This document shows, piece by piece, positions 25,490 to 34,564 of a stretch of DNA of 64,000 nt. The notes beneath the pieces were generated by a model. It had not been told where the DNA came from, ran no database searches, and worked only from the letters and a program-made list of their open reading frames with translations. Numbering within the stretch: the stretch's first letter is position 1; every line of letters starts with the position of its first letter. The stretch is taken from the NCBI GenBank assembly GCA_035529895.1, contig DATKVV010000005.1:62001-126000 (forward strand), in the 5' to 3' direction. Position numbers and translations under genes: made by a program. Origin of the DNA: JAUWKC01 sp035529895 (GTDB taxonomy: Bacteria; Planctomycetota; Phycisphaerae; Sedimentisphaerales; Anaerobacaceae).

Positions 25490-27123
25490 ACCAATTCTCT
25501 TCCTTCAAGTATTTGCTCTGCTCTCTCGAGCAATTCAATCGCCGAGTTAAAATTCTTTTTGTCTCTTTCGAGCTTTGCCTCCAACAAAAGCGTATCGACC
25601 GTCGGCCGCTGCTGATTGACTTGACGGCTAAGCTCGGCTGCTCTGGCGTGATTGCCAGCCTTGAAAAAAGCATCCGCAGCCAGTGCTTTCATCCATAGCT
25701 GGTTTCGATAGTTGCCCGCAATATACTCAAATATCTCCGCCGCTTTTGCGCAATCCCCGTCTTTTTCAGTCCCTTTTGCTTCTGCAAGCAACTGGTCAAA
25801 CTGAAAGAGTATCTGGTCAGGTCGTAACCGCCTCAACTTGATACCTGAAGCTTTTATCGATTCGCGAACAGATAAATTCGGGAAATTATTACGAGCATGT
25901 TGCAGGTCGTTCCTTCTGAGCACGGCCGCCCAAAGTCGGTCGGTGGAACGTTCCAGCTCGAATCCCTCACCGGTGAGCGAGCCGTTGATAAGGGCATGAA
26001 GGCAATCCTCCACCCATATCTCGCCCGCCTCAAAGCCGCCTGGCACTATAGTGACATACTCGCCCTCACACCTGGCCAAAGCCGCATCAATACGCTGGGC
26101 CTCAGAAGCAGGCGCGCTCACAGGGACCAAGACCGTATTGGGAACATCAGTCCTGAGCCGGCGGCAATCGGTCGGCGACAGCGGCAGATAAAGCTTGTAA
26201 GGATAGAACGTGTACCGCCAGATGGAACCAATCATTTTGCCCGCCTTCTTGTCCAAGTGTTCCGTGTTAAAGATTATGGACATATCCTCAATCTTCGACC
26301 AAGGCTTGGGCGGCCTTGTGGTTCGTATGGTCAAGGCGTTCCTGAGATATTCTTTTTTGTCTCTGCGCTGCCGGACCGATATCCTATCGGATTGGCCGAC
26401 AGGGCTGTAGAACTCGCCGGTAATCTCGCAAATGTGATGAAAATCTGAGAAGAAAGCCAGTCGCCGGGTGATGTCCCAGTCAATCAGAACAGTGAGCTGC
26501 TCGTTGTAAGGCCCTGTCTTTTCAATCAGGTCTCTGCGGTGCATGAGGCTTACGTGCAGGACATTATTGAAGTATAGAATAAGAAAACGGTCGAAATCCC
26601 GGCTGACCTCAACAACTTTGCCCAAGACCGCCCTGCTGTCGTCGGGCATAACCCTGCAATATGTTTTGTACAAGTCACTATATGCAACCCGGCAGTCCGT
26701 TCGGTTCTCAAGAGCATCGACCAGGGTCTCGATGTGATGGGGATAATACAAATCATCATCGTCAATATAAGCGACATATTTGCCCCGGGCCCGGGCCAAT
26801 GCCTCGTTAAGCGAAAAGGCTTTGCCGCGGTTTTCCTTTCTATTGATAAATATTACACGCGGATCACTATACGATTTGACCACGTCGCTCACATCTTCAC
26901 CGCCGTCGTTGACTGCAACGACCTCAAGATTTCTGTAACTCTGGTGCAAAACGCTGGCCAGGGCCGCAGAAAAATATTTCGGGCGATTGAAGGTCGGCAA
27001 GAGCACGCTGACCATCGGCCCGGATTTTCCACTTACAGCATTCAACGGTCCCCAAATGCCATCTTCGGCGATTGGGGTTTCTTGAAAACGGGGTCCGCCG
27101 GCCTTTTTCTCAGGGTTTTCCAC
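25480..27123 (-). CDS. GT2 glycosyltransferase with C-terminal TPR-like repeats
   Basis: The GT2 domain lies at about residues 37-270: MVSVLLPTFNRPKYFSAAL, VVAVNDGGEDVSDV and the metal-binding AYIDDDDLYYP. Residues about 430-545 contain helical repeats (AAEIFEYIAGNYRNQLWMKA, AAELSRQVNQQRPTVDTLLL). The start at GTG 27123 is the first possible and lacks a strong ribosome site; the next in-frame Met is close to the GT2 start. It probably adds a sugar to a flagellar glycan. The donor is unknown. Confidence 0.87.
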   Translation of the reverse strand: MENPEKKAGGPRFQETPIAEDGIWGPLNAVSGKSGPMVSVLLPTFNRPKYFSAALASVLHQSYRNLEVVAVNDGGEDVSDVVKSYSDPRVIFINRKENRGKAFSLNEALARARGKYVAYIDDDDLYYPHHIETLVDALENRTDCRVAYSDLYKTYCRVMPDDSRAVLGKVVEVSRDFDRFLILYFNNVLHVSLMHRRDLIEKTGPYNEQLTVLIDWDITRRLAFFSDFHHICEITGEFYSPVGQSDRISVRQRRDKKEYLRNALTIRTTRPPKPWSKIEDMSIIFNTEHLDKKAGKMIGSIWRYTFYPYKLYLPLSPTDCRRLRTDVPNTVLVPVSAPASEAQRIDAALARCEGEYVTIVPGGFEAGEIWVEDCLHALINGSLTGEGFELERSTDRLWAAVLRRNDLQHARNNFPNLSVRESIKASGIKLRRLRPDQILFQFDQLLAEAKGTEKDGDCAKAAEIFEYIAGNYRNQLWMKALAADAFFKAGNHARAAELSRQVNQQRPTVDTLLLEAKLERDKKNFNSAIELLERAEQILEGRELVWT

Positions 27124-27154
27124 GATTCAAGACTATCTGGCATTCCTTCATTAG

Positions 27155-28648
27155 TTAAGAGTTCCAAGTCGGCAATGGCCCTGTTTTGAAATAACTCGCA
27201 AAGTCGAGAGTTGATGTATTGCACGATGGAGCCTGAGCCCGCTGTAAATCTATTTCGGCTTCAAGCCGGGCGAAAATATCATTGATTTTACTCAACTGAT
27301 TCTTAAGAGGATAGTTTTCCTCGACAAAGCGACGATACTTTTGGGGTTCGTATGGCCCGCGGCGAATCTGTTCACAGAATTGTTCGGAGATATTAAATAG
27401 AAACTCCGACGGAAATATTTGGCTTGCCCCCGGAAAATTGTGGACAACCGGTTTTAATCCACAGGCCATGCCTTCCAACAGGCCCATACCCTGGCTTTCT
27501 CCGATACTGGAGGAAACAATGTAGTGTTTGTCATGCAGCCAGGAATTTATATCTTCCTGCCAGCCTTCAAAAAACACCACATCTGTAAGCCCGAGTGCCT
27601 GCACCGTATGTCTGACATACTGTTCGAGCATCGGATCTTGAAACACTCCCGCAAAGAAAAGCTTATATTCGGGGTCAATGTAGTGCAGCTTTTGCATACA
27701 TTGCAGAAGAAACATAGGGTTCTTTCTTGTATTCAAGTAACCCACGCAGGCGAGGTTCTTGCCGCGCTGTCTGTCAACAAACTTGAACTTCTTAAGATTG
27801 ACCCCGTTTGGAATCGTGACAAGACGGGTGCGACTTTCGATATCGGGCACTTGTTTAAGCAGGGCATCTTTGACAAACGAGTTTCCTACGGTGATAAGTA
27901 CATCGATATTTTCCCACCGGACCTGGCTCGGCCAGTCATTATAGGCTTCAAAGCGATGGAGTCTTACAATGTTCTTGCAGACTTTTGGCAGCTTCGAAGC
28001 CCTGACAACCATATCGGTACACCACTCGAACCATGATATCTCGCTTGTCTTCATTGCTTCGTACATCTGGTCGACATCCTGGATTTCAGGCAACTGCACC
28101 AGATATCTATGCCGGGCGTACTCGTAAATATCGGTCAGGAACTTGGTATCGCCTCTTAATCCACAGAAGAAAGCAATCTTGGGTCTCTTTGTCTGTATTG
28201 CTCCAATCATCGGGTTAAGAACTTGCTGCTGTGGCGAAACTTCCAGCGAGCGAAGCAGCATTTCGACCGCGCCGGCTTTGTTCCGCTGGTTCAAAAACAC
28301 GTTTGCGGCCCTGTTAAGCACATCCGCGTTCAATGTGCCCATCCGCTCCATATCATCAAACAGCGGCACCGCTTCAGTTGCTTTGCCCGCGGCAAGATAC
28401 GCCTCTACCAAATTCCAGACTATCTCAGCAGAGTCGCCCTGCAGGGTCCTCGCTTTCATAAGATGCTCGATGGCTTCAGCCGAGCGGCCCAGGCAATGAA
28501 GAATTGCCCCTGCATCGTTAAGCGCCTCCGCATCGTTGGGGGCCGCGCGAAGGTATCCTTGAATACAGGCAAGGGCTTCCTGATGCTTGCCGGCCTCGGC
28601 TAATTCCAAACCTTTCTGGTAATAACTCAAGTCTGTTCCCGTTGTCAT
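27155..28648 (-). CDS. TPR-containing GT4-type glycosyltransferase
   Basis: Residues 1-150 are TPRs (YYQKGLELAEAGKHQEALAC, ALNDAGAILHCLGRSAEAIE). Residues about 155-460 form a GT-B glycosyltransferase with VTIPNGVNLKKFKFVDR, ACVGYLNTRKNPMFLLQC, and SSSIGESQGMGLLEGMACG as the donor-binding region. The order TPR then GT resembles O-GlcNAc transferase in outline only; the catalytic domain is GT4-like, not GT41. The ATG at 28648 has GGGAGTAAGAG upstream, which overlaps the end of a small gene. Confidence 0.87.
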   Translation of the reverse strand: MTTGTDLSYYQKGLELAEAGKHQEALACIQGYLRAAPNDAEALNDAGAILHCLGRSAEAIEHLMKARTLQGDSAEIVWNLVEAYLAAGKATEAVPLFDDMERMGTLNADVLNRAANVFLNQRNKAGAVEMLLRSLEVSPQQQVLNPMIGAIQTKRPKIAFFCGLRGDTKFLTDIYEYARHRYLVQLPEIQDVDQMYEAMKTSEISWFEWCTDMVVRASKLPKVCKNIVRLHRFEAYNDWPSQVRWENIDVLITVGNSFVKDALLKQVPDIESRTRLVTIPNGVNLKKFKFVDRQRGKNLACVGYLNTRKNPMFLLQCMQKLHYIDPEYKLFFAGVFQDPMLEQYVRHTVQALGLTDVVFFEGWQEDINSWLHDKHYIVSSSIGESQGMGLLEGMACGLKPVVHNFPGASQIFPSEFLFNISEQFCEQIRRGPYEPQKYRRFVEENYPLKNQLSKINDIFARLEAEIDLQRAQAPSCNTSTLDFASYFKTGPLPTWNS

Positions 28649-28654
28649 CTGCTC

Positions 28655-28819
28655 TTACTCCCACTTTTCAAGAACGAACCATGCCTGGTCATAACTCGGC
28701 AAAATTACTGCAAATTTCGTGCCGTCAGCACATAGCGACGTATATTCACGATTTTGCTGTCTTCCTCTTAAAACTTGTATAAATATCGAACAAACAATAT
28801 GTTCAAGCCACGTACTCAA
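28655..28819 (-). CDS. Small coupled protein, 54 aa, unknown
   Basis: A TTG at 28819 overlaps the stop of the upstream gene (TTGA). The frame runs 55 codons to TAA at 28655, six bases before the next ATG, and has no internal stop, checked codon by codon. It reads MSTWLEHIVCSIFIQVLRG at the start and KFAVILPSYDQAWFVLEKWE at the end. It fills the only gap between two glycosyltransferase genes exactly. I recognise no family. It may be a small accessory protein or the tail of a lost gene; the TTG start is the weak point. Confidence 0.5.
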   Translation of the reverse strand: MSTWLEHIVCSIFIQVLRGRQQNREYTSLCADGTKFAVILPSYDQAWFVLEKWE

Positions 28820-30204
28820 CCACACTGCACTTTCTTCGAGGCCAATCGCGACGACCCGCTTGCGGCTCCGGCAAGTACCTTATGAACCGCGTCAGCCACG
28901 GATTCCACGCTGATAAGCCGCATACATTCGTGATGGCCTTTGGGGCACCTGCGAACATCGCCGTCGAACCAGTGGAAGCAGCCCCGACACTCCGCATCCG
29001 CCGCTATTACCGCCCGCCCCAAGCCCGCGTGCATCCGCAACTCAGGATAAATGGGCCCAAAAATGCCCACGCAAGGCGTACCAACAGCCGCCGCAAGATG
29101 CGCCAGCCCCGTATCGACACTGACAAGAAGATCACACCGGCTCAAAACCATCGCGGCCTCACGAGGGGAGGTCTGACCCACAAAGTCAACACCAAAATTG
29201 GCAGTATATGACCCCGCGTCGCCAAGCTGTATGATCGTGGCCCCAAGATGCTCGCTAAGCATCGCGCAAAGCTGAGCCCATTTGGCGCTCTCCGTCCACA
29301 GCCTTGACGGCCAGTTGACAACAGGAGCAATCGCTATTTTAGGCCCTCCCGAATCCGGCAAATGAAACTTTTCGAGCATGACCTCGTCCCACTGGTCAAA
29401 GTAAATTCGAGGAATCTTATCGTCTAAGGCTACCCCCAACTGCTCGGCTGCTCTGTCAACCAAATGCGTCCAGCGATTCTGCCTGGTAGGCTCCACAGAG
29501 AGCTTATATACCTTTTCAAACTTATTTGAACGCAGCGGAAACATGGTATGCTCGACCCGGCTGACGCTCGGATGATTGCGGAAGAGCTCCGGATGCATCA
29601 GCCGCATGATAATCCCCGCATCCCTGCCCAACTGTCTCTTAAGAGCTCTGACGGCGGGCTCTGCGCAGATGGTATCGCCTATAGCAGCATGGTGTTCAAC
29701 AAGGACTTTTCGCTCCTGCGTTTCTCGATGCAGCCTGCGGACGACCAATGAAAAACAGCCCTCTCCCCTGAGATTGGATTCATCGATGTGAAGGATGTCA
29801 TAGTCATTTGTTTCGGAAATCGCCGCGAGAACAGAATTAACATTCAAACCTCGCTTTTGTATCGGATTGGCGCCCGGAGCACCGACCCTCGGCCAAAAAT
29901 TTTTATCAGGAAGACAAAGCACCAGGTTACCGCCCGGGTGCAGCACTCTCATCCACTCTGCAAGTATGCCGCCGGTATCCTCGAAGCACCCAAGACAATG
30001 GCAACTGAAAAGATAGTCCATTGACTCATCTTCGAAAGGCAAGCTATTCGCATTAGACGCTGATTTATTTGCCTTGTCCGCCACATTAACGGTAATCGCG
30101 CCCGGCAACGTCTTGCCATCGCCGCAGCCTACGTCTAAACCTCTGCCGGCGCAATATCCGACAAGCCGGTTTCTGCAAGAATCAATCTGCTTATGCCCTA
30201 TCAT
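28816..30204 (-). CDS. Methyltransferase fused to a GT9 (heptosyltransferase-like) domain
   Basis: Residues about 15-160 are a compact class I methyltransferase (GRGLDVGCGDGKTLPGAITV, DYLFSCHCLGCFED, VLHPGGNLVLCLPD). Residues about 165-455 match the GT9 family of ADP-heptose glycosyltransferases: VLVEHHAAIGDTICAEPAV at the start, IAPVVNWPSRLWTESAKWAQ, and VSVDTGLAHLAAAVGTPCVG near the C-terminus. A cysteine-containing tail (CRGCFHWF, RRCPKGHHECM) is typical of some GT9 proteins. It is the first gene of the glycan section, after flgL. It has no clear ribosome site. Confidence 0.88.
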   Translation of the reverse strand: MIGHKQIDSCRNRLVGYCAGRGLDVGCGDGKTLPGAITVNVADKANKSASNANSLPFEDESMDYLFSCHCLGCFEDTGGILAEWMRVLHPGGNLVLCLPDKNFWPRVGAPGANPIQKRGLNVNSVLAAISETNDYDILHIDESNLRGEGCFSLVVRRLHRETQERKVLVEHHAAIGDTICAEPAVRALKRQLGRDAGIIMRLMHPELFRNHPSVSRVEHTMFPLRSNKFEKVYKLSVEPTRQNRWTHLVDRAAEQLGVALDDKIPRIYFDQWDEVMLEKFHLPDSGGPKIAIAPVVNWPSRLWTESAKWAQLCAMLSEHLGATIIQLGDAGSYTANFGVDFVGQTSPREAAMVLSRCDLLVSVDTGLAHLAAAVGTPCVGIFGPIYPELRMHAGLGRAVIAADAECRGCFHWFDGDVRRCPKGHHECMRLISVESVADAVHKVLAGAASGSSRLASKKVQCG

Positions 30205-30276
30205 TCACAATAACTTTCAATTTCAAAGCCGCCGCCATAATCCATAAGATGGGAGCCTCTCGATACTCGCTTGAGA

Positions 30277-31464
30277 TTACGCAATAAAATCCAGCAGCGA
30301 CATAGACATGATTTTGGCAGCTACCGACAACGACATTTGGTATAAAACCTCACGGCGAGAGAGGTCTATAGCCACTTGTGCGATGTCGGCTTCCTGCACA
30401 CGGGCGGCCTCATCCTGGGCGTCGTACTGCAGCTTTTGCAGACTATCCTTCAGGTCGTCCAGAAAGCCGATTCTTGACCCCACGGAAACCTGGGCTCGGA
30501 CGAGAAGACCGCCTACCTCATCCAGTGAATTCAGCGAGTTGATGAGCAGCCCCTGCAACTGGGCTTCAGAGAGCCCTCTATCATTTTCCAGCATATCCCG
30601 AATTGTGACAAGCGTATGAAATATGTCATAAGTTCCGGGAATTCGCACAAGGTCGACGCCGGTGCTTGTTATTTCCGTGGAGTCAACATATAAGATACGT
30701 TTCGTGCGCGAATCGGTTACAGCTTGATTAACATCGCCGCCTGCAGGGACAATTACATAGCTTGCTCCGTCATCGATGGACAGTTTATAGTTGCTGCCGT
30801 CATGAATAACCGTTAGCCAGACATCACCGCGAACACTCGATGTTCCGGTACCGGCTTTCGCGCCGGTATCACCGAGAAAAACGGGGTCGCCGCGCTCATT
30901 CGAGCGAAAAATATTATCGCCGACATAAAAACTACTTGACTGCACACCGGGGGCCGCCTCTACGTTCCGCTGCTCAAGACTGCCGTTATAAGTGACAGCG
31001 GTTATTTTTCCGTCGGTGCGTTCTGCAACATAGGGCGGTGAATCAGTATCACTTCCCCCAAAGAGGTACTGTCCTGCGCGTTTGGTATTGGCCAGCAGAA
31101 CTATGTGCTCCAACGCATCATTGATACCCTGTGCGATTAGTTTGCGCTGCTCCTGTCCATAAATGCCGCTGCTAATTTGAGTTAGGCGGGTTTTCACCTC
31201 TACAATCTGAGACATCACATCCTCGATAGCGGTCGAGGAAAGCCCCAATGTATTAACGGCTTCACAGAGCCCGTCTATATAATTTCCCAGGAGCCTTTCC
31301 TGAGAGTTCTGTCCTAAGATCTGGTACGCCCCGGAAGGGTCATCCGAGGCCCGATTCACGCGTGCCCCCGTAGATGCCTGCTCCTGCAGACGAGCCAGCG
31401 CCTCAGTATGCAATTGCAGAGCAAAGCTGACGTTACTGTAGATATTGCTGAGTGTCCCGCTCAT
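30277..31464 (-). CDS. flgL: Hook-filament junction protein FlgL
   Basis: FlgL forms the second junction ring between hook and filament. The flagellin-like N-terminus holds LQEQASTGARVNRASDDPSG and AVNTLGLSSTAIEDVMSQIV. The C-terminal helix holds VQEADIAQVAIDLSRREVLY and ends MSMSLLDFIA. The 395 residues exceed the enteric FlgL (about 317) because of a central beta-rich insert at about 165-280. The ATG at 31464 has AGAGGT upstream. It follows flgK, the normal order. Confidence 0.92.
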   Translation of the reverse strand: MSGTLSNIYSNVSFALQLHTEALARLQEQASTGARVNRASDDPSGAYQILGQNSQERLLGNYIDGLCEAVNTLGLSSTAIEDVMSQIVEVKTRLTQISSGIYGQEQRKLIAQGINDALEHIVLLANTKRAGQYLFGGSDTDSPPYVAERTDGKITAVTYNGSLEQRNVEAAPGVQSSSFYVGDNIFRSNERGDPVFLGDTGAKAGTGTSSVRGDVWLTVIHDGSNYKLSIDDGASYVIVPAGGDVNQAVTDSRTKRILYVDSTEITSTGVDLVRIPGTYDIFHTLVTIRDMLENDRGLSEAQLQGLLINSLNSLDEVGGLLVRAQVSVGSRIGFLDDLKDSLQKLQYDAQDEAARVQEADIAQVAIDLSRREVLYQMSLSVAAKIMSMSLLDFIA

Positions 31465-31489
31465 TAAGACCTCTGAATAAATCCAAGAA

Positions 31490-31511
31490 CCTCAAAAGAC
31501 CGCCTTTGAGG
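31490..31511 (-). other. Hairpin between flgK and flgL
   Basis: CCTCAAA (31490-31496) pairs perfectly with TTTGAGG (31505-31511) around an eight-base loop. It lies in the 60-base gap between flgK and flgL. No run of U follows, so it is unlikely to be a strong terminator. It may stabilise or separate messages to set the FlgK:FlgL ratio. Confidence 0.45.
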
Positions 31512-31524
31512 ACTCTTCATTCTT

Positions 31525-33498
31525 TTATATCATTTCCATAATAGTTAGAATCGACGAATGAATTACGTTCAGATACTTCGCCATTGCCTGGAACATCTGT
31601 TCAAAGACCAGCATTTGAGTCGCTTCTTCATTGATGTCGACGCCGCTTATCTCGCTCTGCCGCCCGGTGAGGTTTTGGATTATGACCTCGACATTGTCCT
31701 GCCGCATTTGCCGCACTGAAAGCTCCTGACCGACGCCCGTCACCAGCTGGCGATAAAACTCCACAGGCGTCAATGCGTCCAAATCACTCATCGTCTGGTC
31801 TTTCAAGCCTACAAGACGCAGAACATTGGCATTATCGGTCATATCTGCTCCCAGAGCCGTGGCCACCCGAGCAGGCGAATCCACTATATCCGAACAGACA
31901 GCTATATTCTTCGCACCGCTGCCGGCGAAAAAAGTATTAATTCCCACCGCCGCCAGCACTCCGGAAGTATCCGTATCGGCAAACACATCCACATCGAAGT
32001 TGTCACCCGCGCCAAAATCGCCGGCGGTAAGAGATATTCTGATTCCATTGCCAACATCGAGCAGGTCGCTTGCAGCGTAACCCTGGCCGATATTAAGGGT
32101 AGCAATCACCTCTCCGGCACCGCCGCCATCGGTCACCTCAAGCTCCAGACTGCCATTGCCTACCGAACCGGCACCTGAGACAGTAAACCTCAAAGTGTCG
32201 TTTACTGTCCCTGTATAGATGCCTGATACGGATATGGTTGGCGGTGTTCCTGCCGTCAGAGTACTGGCGGTGGGTGAAGAAAGAACTGCGGGCAGAAAAT
32301 CAAATTCGTAGCCTGTATCGGCGGTGATACTTAACTTCGAAAGGCTCGCCGAGGCGTTTAGGCCGGGAATGGGAATGGCCGAAATTGCCGCCGCTATTGT
32401 GGTCAATGAATCGGTTGATGCATCCACACTGATTTCGTTACGGGTTATTGTTCCAGTGCCGGTATCAATGACTCGTATATATATTTTCCCATCGGTTACG
32501 GGCGGGTCAAAATCAGCCAGGTTCTCACTCGGCATCACCCATCCGGTCAATTCTGTAAATGAGCCCTCTGACCCCACTGCCTGGACATGATATTCATTTA
32601 TCTGCTGTATCAGTGCGTTCGCCAAACTGTCCAGATCATCGTGAACCTCGGCCATAGTGTCGTTTTTCAATGAAAGTAATCCGCCCAGCCGACCTCCCTG
32701 CACATCCGAGTTGTAATTGTACGCATCGACGATGGAAACGCCCAAGCTGCCGTCCTCCTTCAAACCCACCTCAAGTTCGGTAGCGGAACCGCCTGTTACA
32801 ACGCCTATCCCCACTACGCACACATCAACCACACCGAACTTGCGATCAATTGTTTCTACGCTCACCAACTCAGACAGCTCTGTTATGTACTGGTCTCTTT
32901 GGTCACGCAAATTGTTCGCCTGTCCGCCGCTTATTTCCAGCCGTTGTATTTTTTGGTTGATGTCGGCAATTTGGGTTAGCAGTGTATTGACCTGTTCAAT
33001 CGTGTTTTGCGCTTCTATCGTAACCTGCGTTTCCAGGCCGGCTAAAAATTCCCCCAATGTCCTGAATCGGCCGGCCATAGTCTGAGCAGCAGTTACAACC
33101 TGAGTCTGCCAGACAAGTTCCGACGGGTGAGCGCTGAGGTCCTGCAATGCGTTGAAGAATTCGTCTATCGCACTGCTCAAGCCGCCGGCGGCCGAGAGCT
33201 CTCCAAACGCGTTTTCTACGATGCCCAGCGTCGCGAGTTCCTGTGAGACCTGCCCCAGGGATGACCGCTGGCGGAGAATCTCTCGCTCCAAGAGACCGTC
33301 GAGCATTCTGGTAATACCGGTGATATCGACGCCGCCGCCTAGGATAAGGTCGCCGACCTGGGACGTGCGTTCAGGAGTAAGTTCTATTCTCTGACGGTGA
33401 TACCCGTCGGTGGCCGCGTTAGCAACGTTATTGCCGATTACGTCAAGGGCTTTCTGTGCCGCAGTGAGGCCGCTGATGCCTATAGAGTAACTATCCAC
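31525..33498 (-). CDS. flgK: Hook-filament junction protein FlgK
   Basis: The N-terminus SIGISGLTAAQKALDVIGNN and ANAATDGYHRQRIELTPE are diagnostic, as is the C-terminal SGVDINEEATQMLVFEQMFQ. FlgK forms the first junction ring on the hook. At 657 residues it is longer than enteric FlgK (547) because of central beta-rich inserts near residues 340-530 (TPPTISVSGIYTGTVNDTLR). It starts at GTG 33498 with GGAGC upstream. It lies between flgN and flgL, the classical order. Confidence 0.95.
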   Translation of the reverse strand: MDSYSIGISGLTAAQKALDVIGNNVANAATDGYHRQRIELTPERTSQVGDLILGGGVDITGITRMLDGLLEREILRQRSSLGQVSQELATLGIVENAFGELSAAGGLSSAIDEFFNALQDLSAHPSELVWQTQVVTAAQTMAGRFRTLGEFLAGLETQVTIEAQNTIEQVNTLLTQIADINQKIQRLEISGGQANNLRDQRDQYITELSELVSVETIDRKFGVVDVCVVGIGVVTGGSATELEVGLKEDGSLGVSIVDAYNYNSDVQGGRLGGLLSLKNDTMAEVHDDLDSLANALIQQINEYHVQAVGSEGSFTELTGWVMPSENLADFDPPVTDGKIYIRVIDTGTGTITRNEISVDASTDSLTTIAAAISAIPIPGLNASASLSKLSITADTGYEFDFLPAVLSSPTASTLTAGTPPTISVSGIYTGTVNDTLRFTVSGAGSVGNGSLELEVTDGGGAGEVIATLNIGQGYAASDLLDVGNGIRISLTAGDFGAGDNFDVDVFADTDTSGVLAAVGINTFFAGSGAKNIAVCSDIVDSPARVATALGADMTDNANVLRLVGLKDQTMSDLDALTPVEFYRQLVTGVGQELSVRQMRQDNVEVIIQNLTGRQSEISGVDINEEATQMLVFEQMFQAMAKYLNVIHSSILTIMEMI

Positions 33499-33526
33499 TG
33501 TTTAGCTCCATTCATACCGCAGCCGT

Positions 33527-34048
33527 TCAAAGCTGCAAACTTACAAAAGCACCGTCACTATGCCGACTGGCTGTACCCCTCGAACTGTATACGAGCGTGC
33601 CTTTGTTCCCGAAGTCAAAAATGCTCTTCAAGAGCATATTGTTGAACCTGGCGCATTCGGACAAGAGCAGCGCGGTACTTAAATGCTCTTTCTTAAGTTC
33701 CTCGGTCAGCGATCTCAATTTCGTCTTCCTCTCGGCTGCCTGAACCCTTTTTTCCTCCGGCAATATCGTCTCAAGTCTTGACAGCGTCATCTGCTCGAAG
33801 TTACAGCCGAGAGCAACCGCCAATCCTTCTCGTATCGACCGCCGTTTTAATTCATTGGCAGTGAAACTACCCGCCTCAGCCCGTATTTCTTCAAGCAATT
33901 TACCCAAAGCAACATCGTCCCGCTTGATAACGAGGGTACGCAGCTCGTTCAAACGCGACAAACTCTCTTGTATATGCTGGATGTCTTTATCCAGAACAAT
34001 CAGCAGGTCATCGACTCTATCTTCTATTGCGGCTGCTTTGGTTTTCAT
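33527..34048 (-). CDS. flgN: FlgN-type chaperone for FlgK/FlgL
   Basis: This 173-residue protein is almost wholly helical: VDDLLIVLDKDIQHIQESLS, LRTLVIKRDDVALGKLLEEI, and a long central coil. Size, helix pattern and position directly before flgK support FlgN, which keeps FlgK and FlgL export-competent. The ATG at 34048 has an AGGAG-like site about 9 bases upstream. No flgM lies beside it, unlike enterics; flgM is at 58316 instead. Confidence 0.8.
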   Translation of the reverse strand: MKTKAAAIEDRVDDLLIVLDKDIQHIQESLSRLNELRTLVIKRDDVALGKLLEEIRAEAGSFTANELKRRSIREGLAVALGCNFEQMTLSRLETILPEEKRVQAAERKTKLRSLTEELKKEHLSTALLLSECARFNNMLLKSIFDFGNKGTLVYSSRGTASRHSDGAFVSLQL

Positions 34049-34144
34049 ACATTCGGACTCCTGCCTCCCGACTTACTGCCGGGGGCAATAGGTACACTCT
34101 TTCGCATTTGAAAATGCACAAAATGGGCGGTCTTCCTGTCCAGG

Positions 34145-34513
34145 CTACTTTGTCACGGCGTTCGCGCCGCCCGAATCCGTTAAAAACTTGTATATGTCCT
34201 TCCACAAACCGAGGCCGCCGTTGTCTGAAATATGGCGGGCAAGGTACAGCCAGAATATCCCCTGAACCTGTTCACAAGTACCGTCTTTGTCAAAGCCCCA
34301 CTCGCCAATGGTATTCTTCATTTCGTCCACCAGCTTGTTGAGCAAAACCGACTCAAAATCTTTGGCCGCTTGTTTCTTCTGCTCTTCTGAAAGGCCGCTG
34401 ATTTCTCGGCTTTCCAATTGCTTCATGGTTTTATAAAAGGAGGCTCCATTTATATTTTCGAGCGGTACCGGCGGCGAAACAGCTCCGGTCAATATCAGTT
34501 TAATATTATCCAT
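34145..34513 (-). CDS. flgJ: Rod-binding protein, FlgJ N-domain type
   Basis: At 122 residues it matches the FlgJ N-terminal rod-cap domain only. KKQAAKDFESVLLNKLVDEM is the family hallmark (usual pattern AAxxFEsxfl..ml), and the C-terminal helix corresponds to the second rod-binding helix. The muramidase half of enteric FlgJ is absent, as in many non-enteric bacteria, so a separate peptidoglycan hydrolase would be needed. It lies directly after flgI. Confidence 0.85.
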   Translation of the reverse strand: MDNIKLILTGAVSPPVPLENINGASFYKTMKQLESREISGLSEEQKKQAAKDFESVLLNKLVDEMKNTIGEWGFDKDGTCEQVQGIFWLYLARHISDNGGLGLWKDIYKFLTDSGGANAVTK

Positions 34514-34564
34514 AAGATTACTCCTGTTTTCCCATTTTAAGACTCACCACAAAACAGGGTCCTT

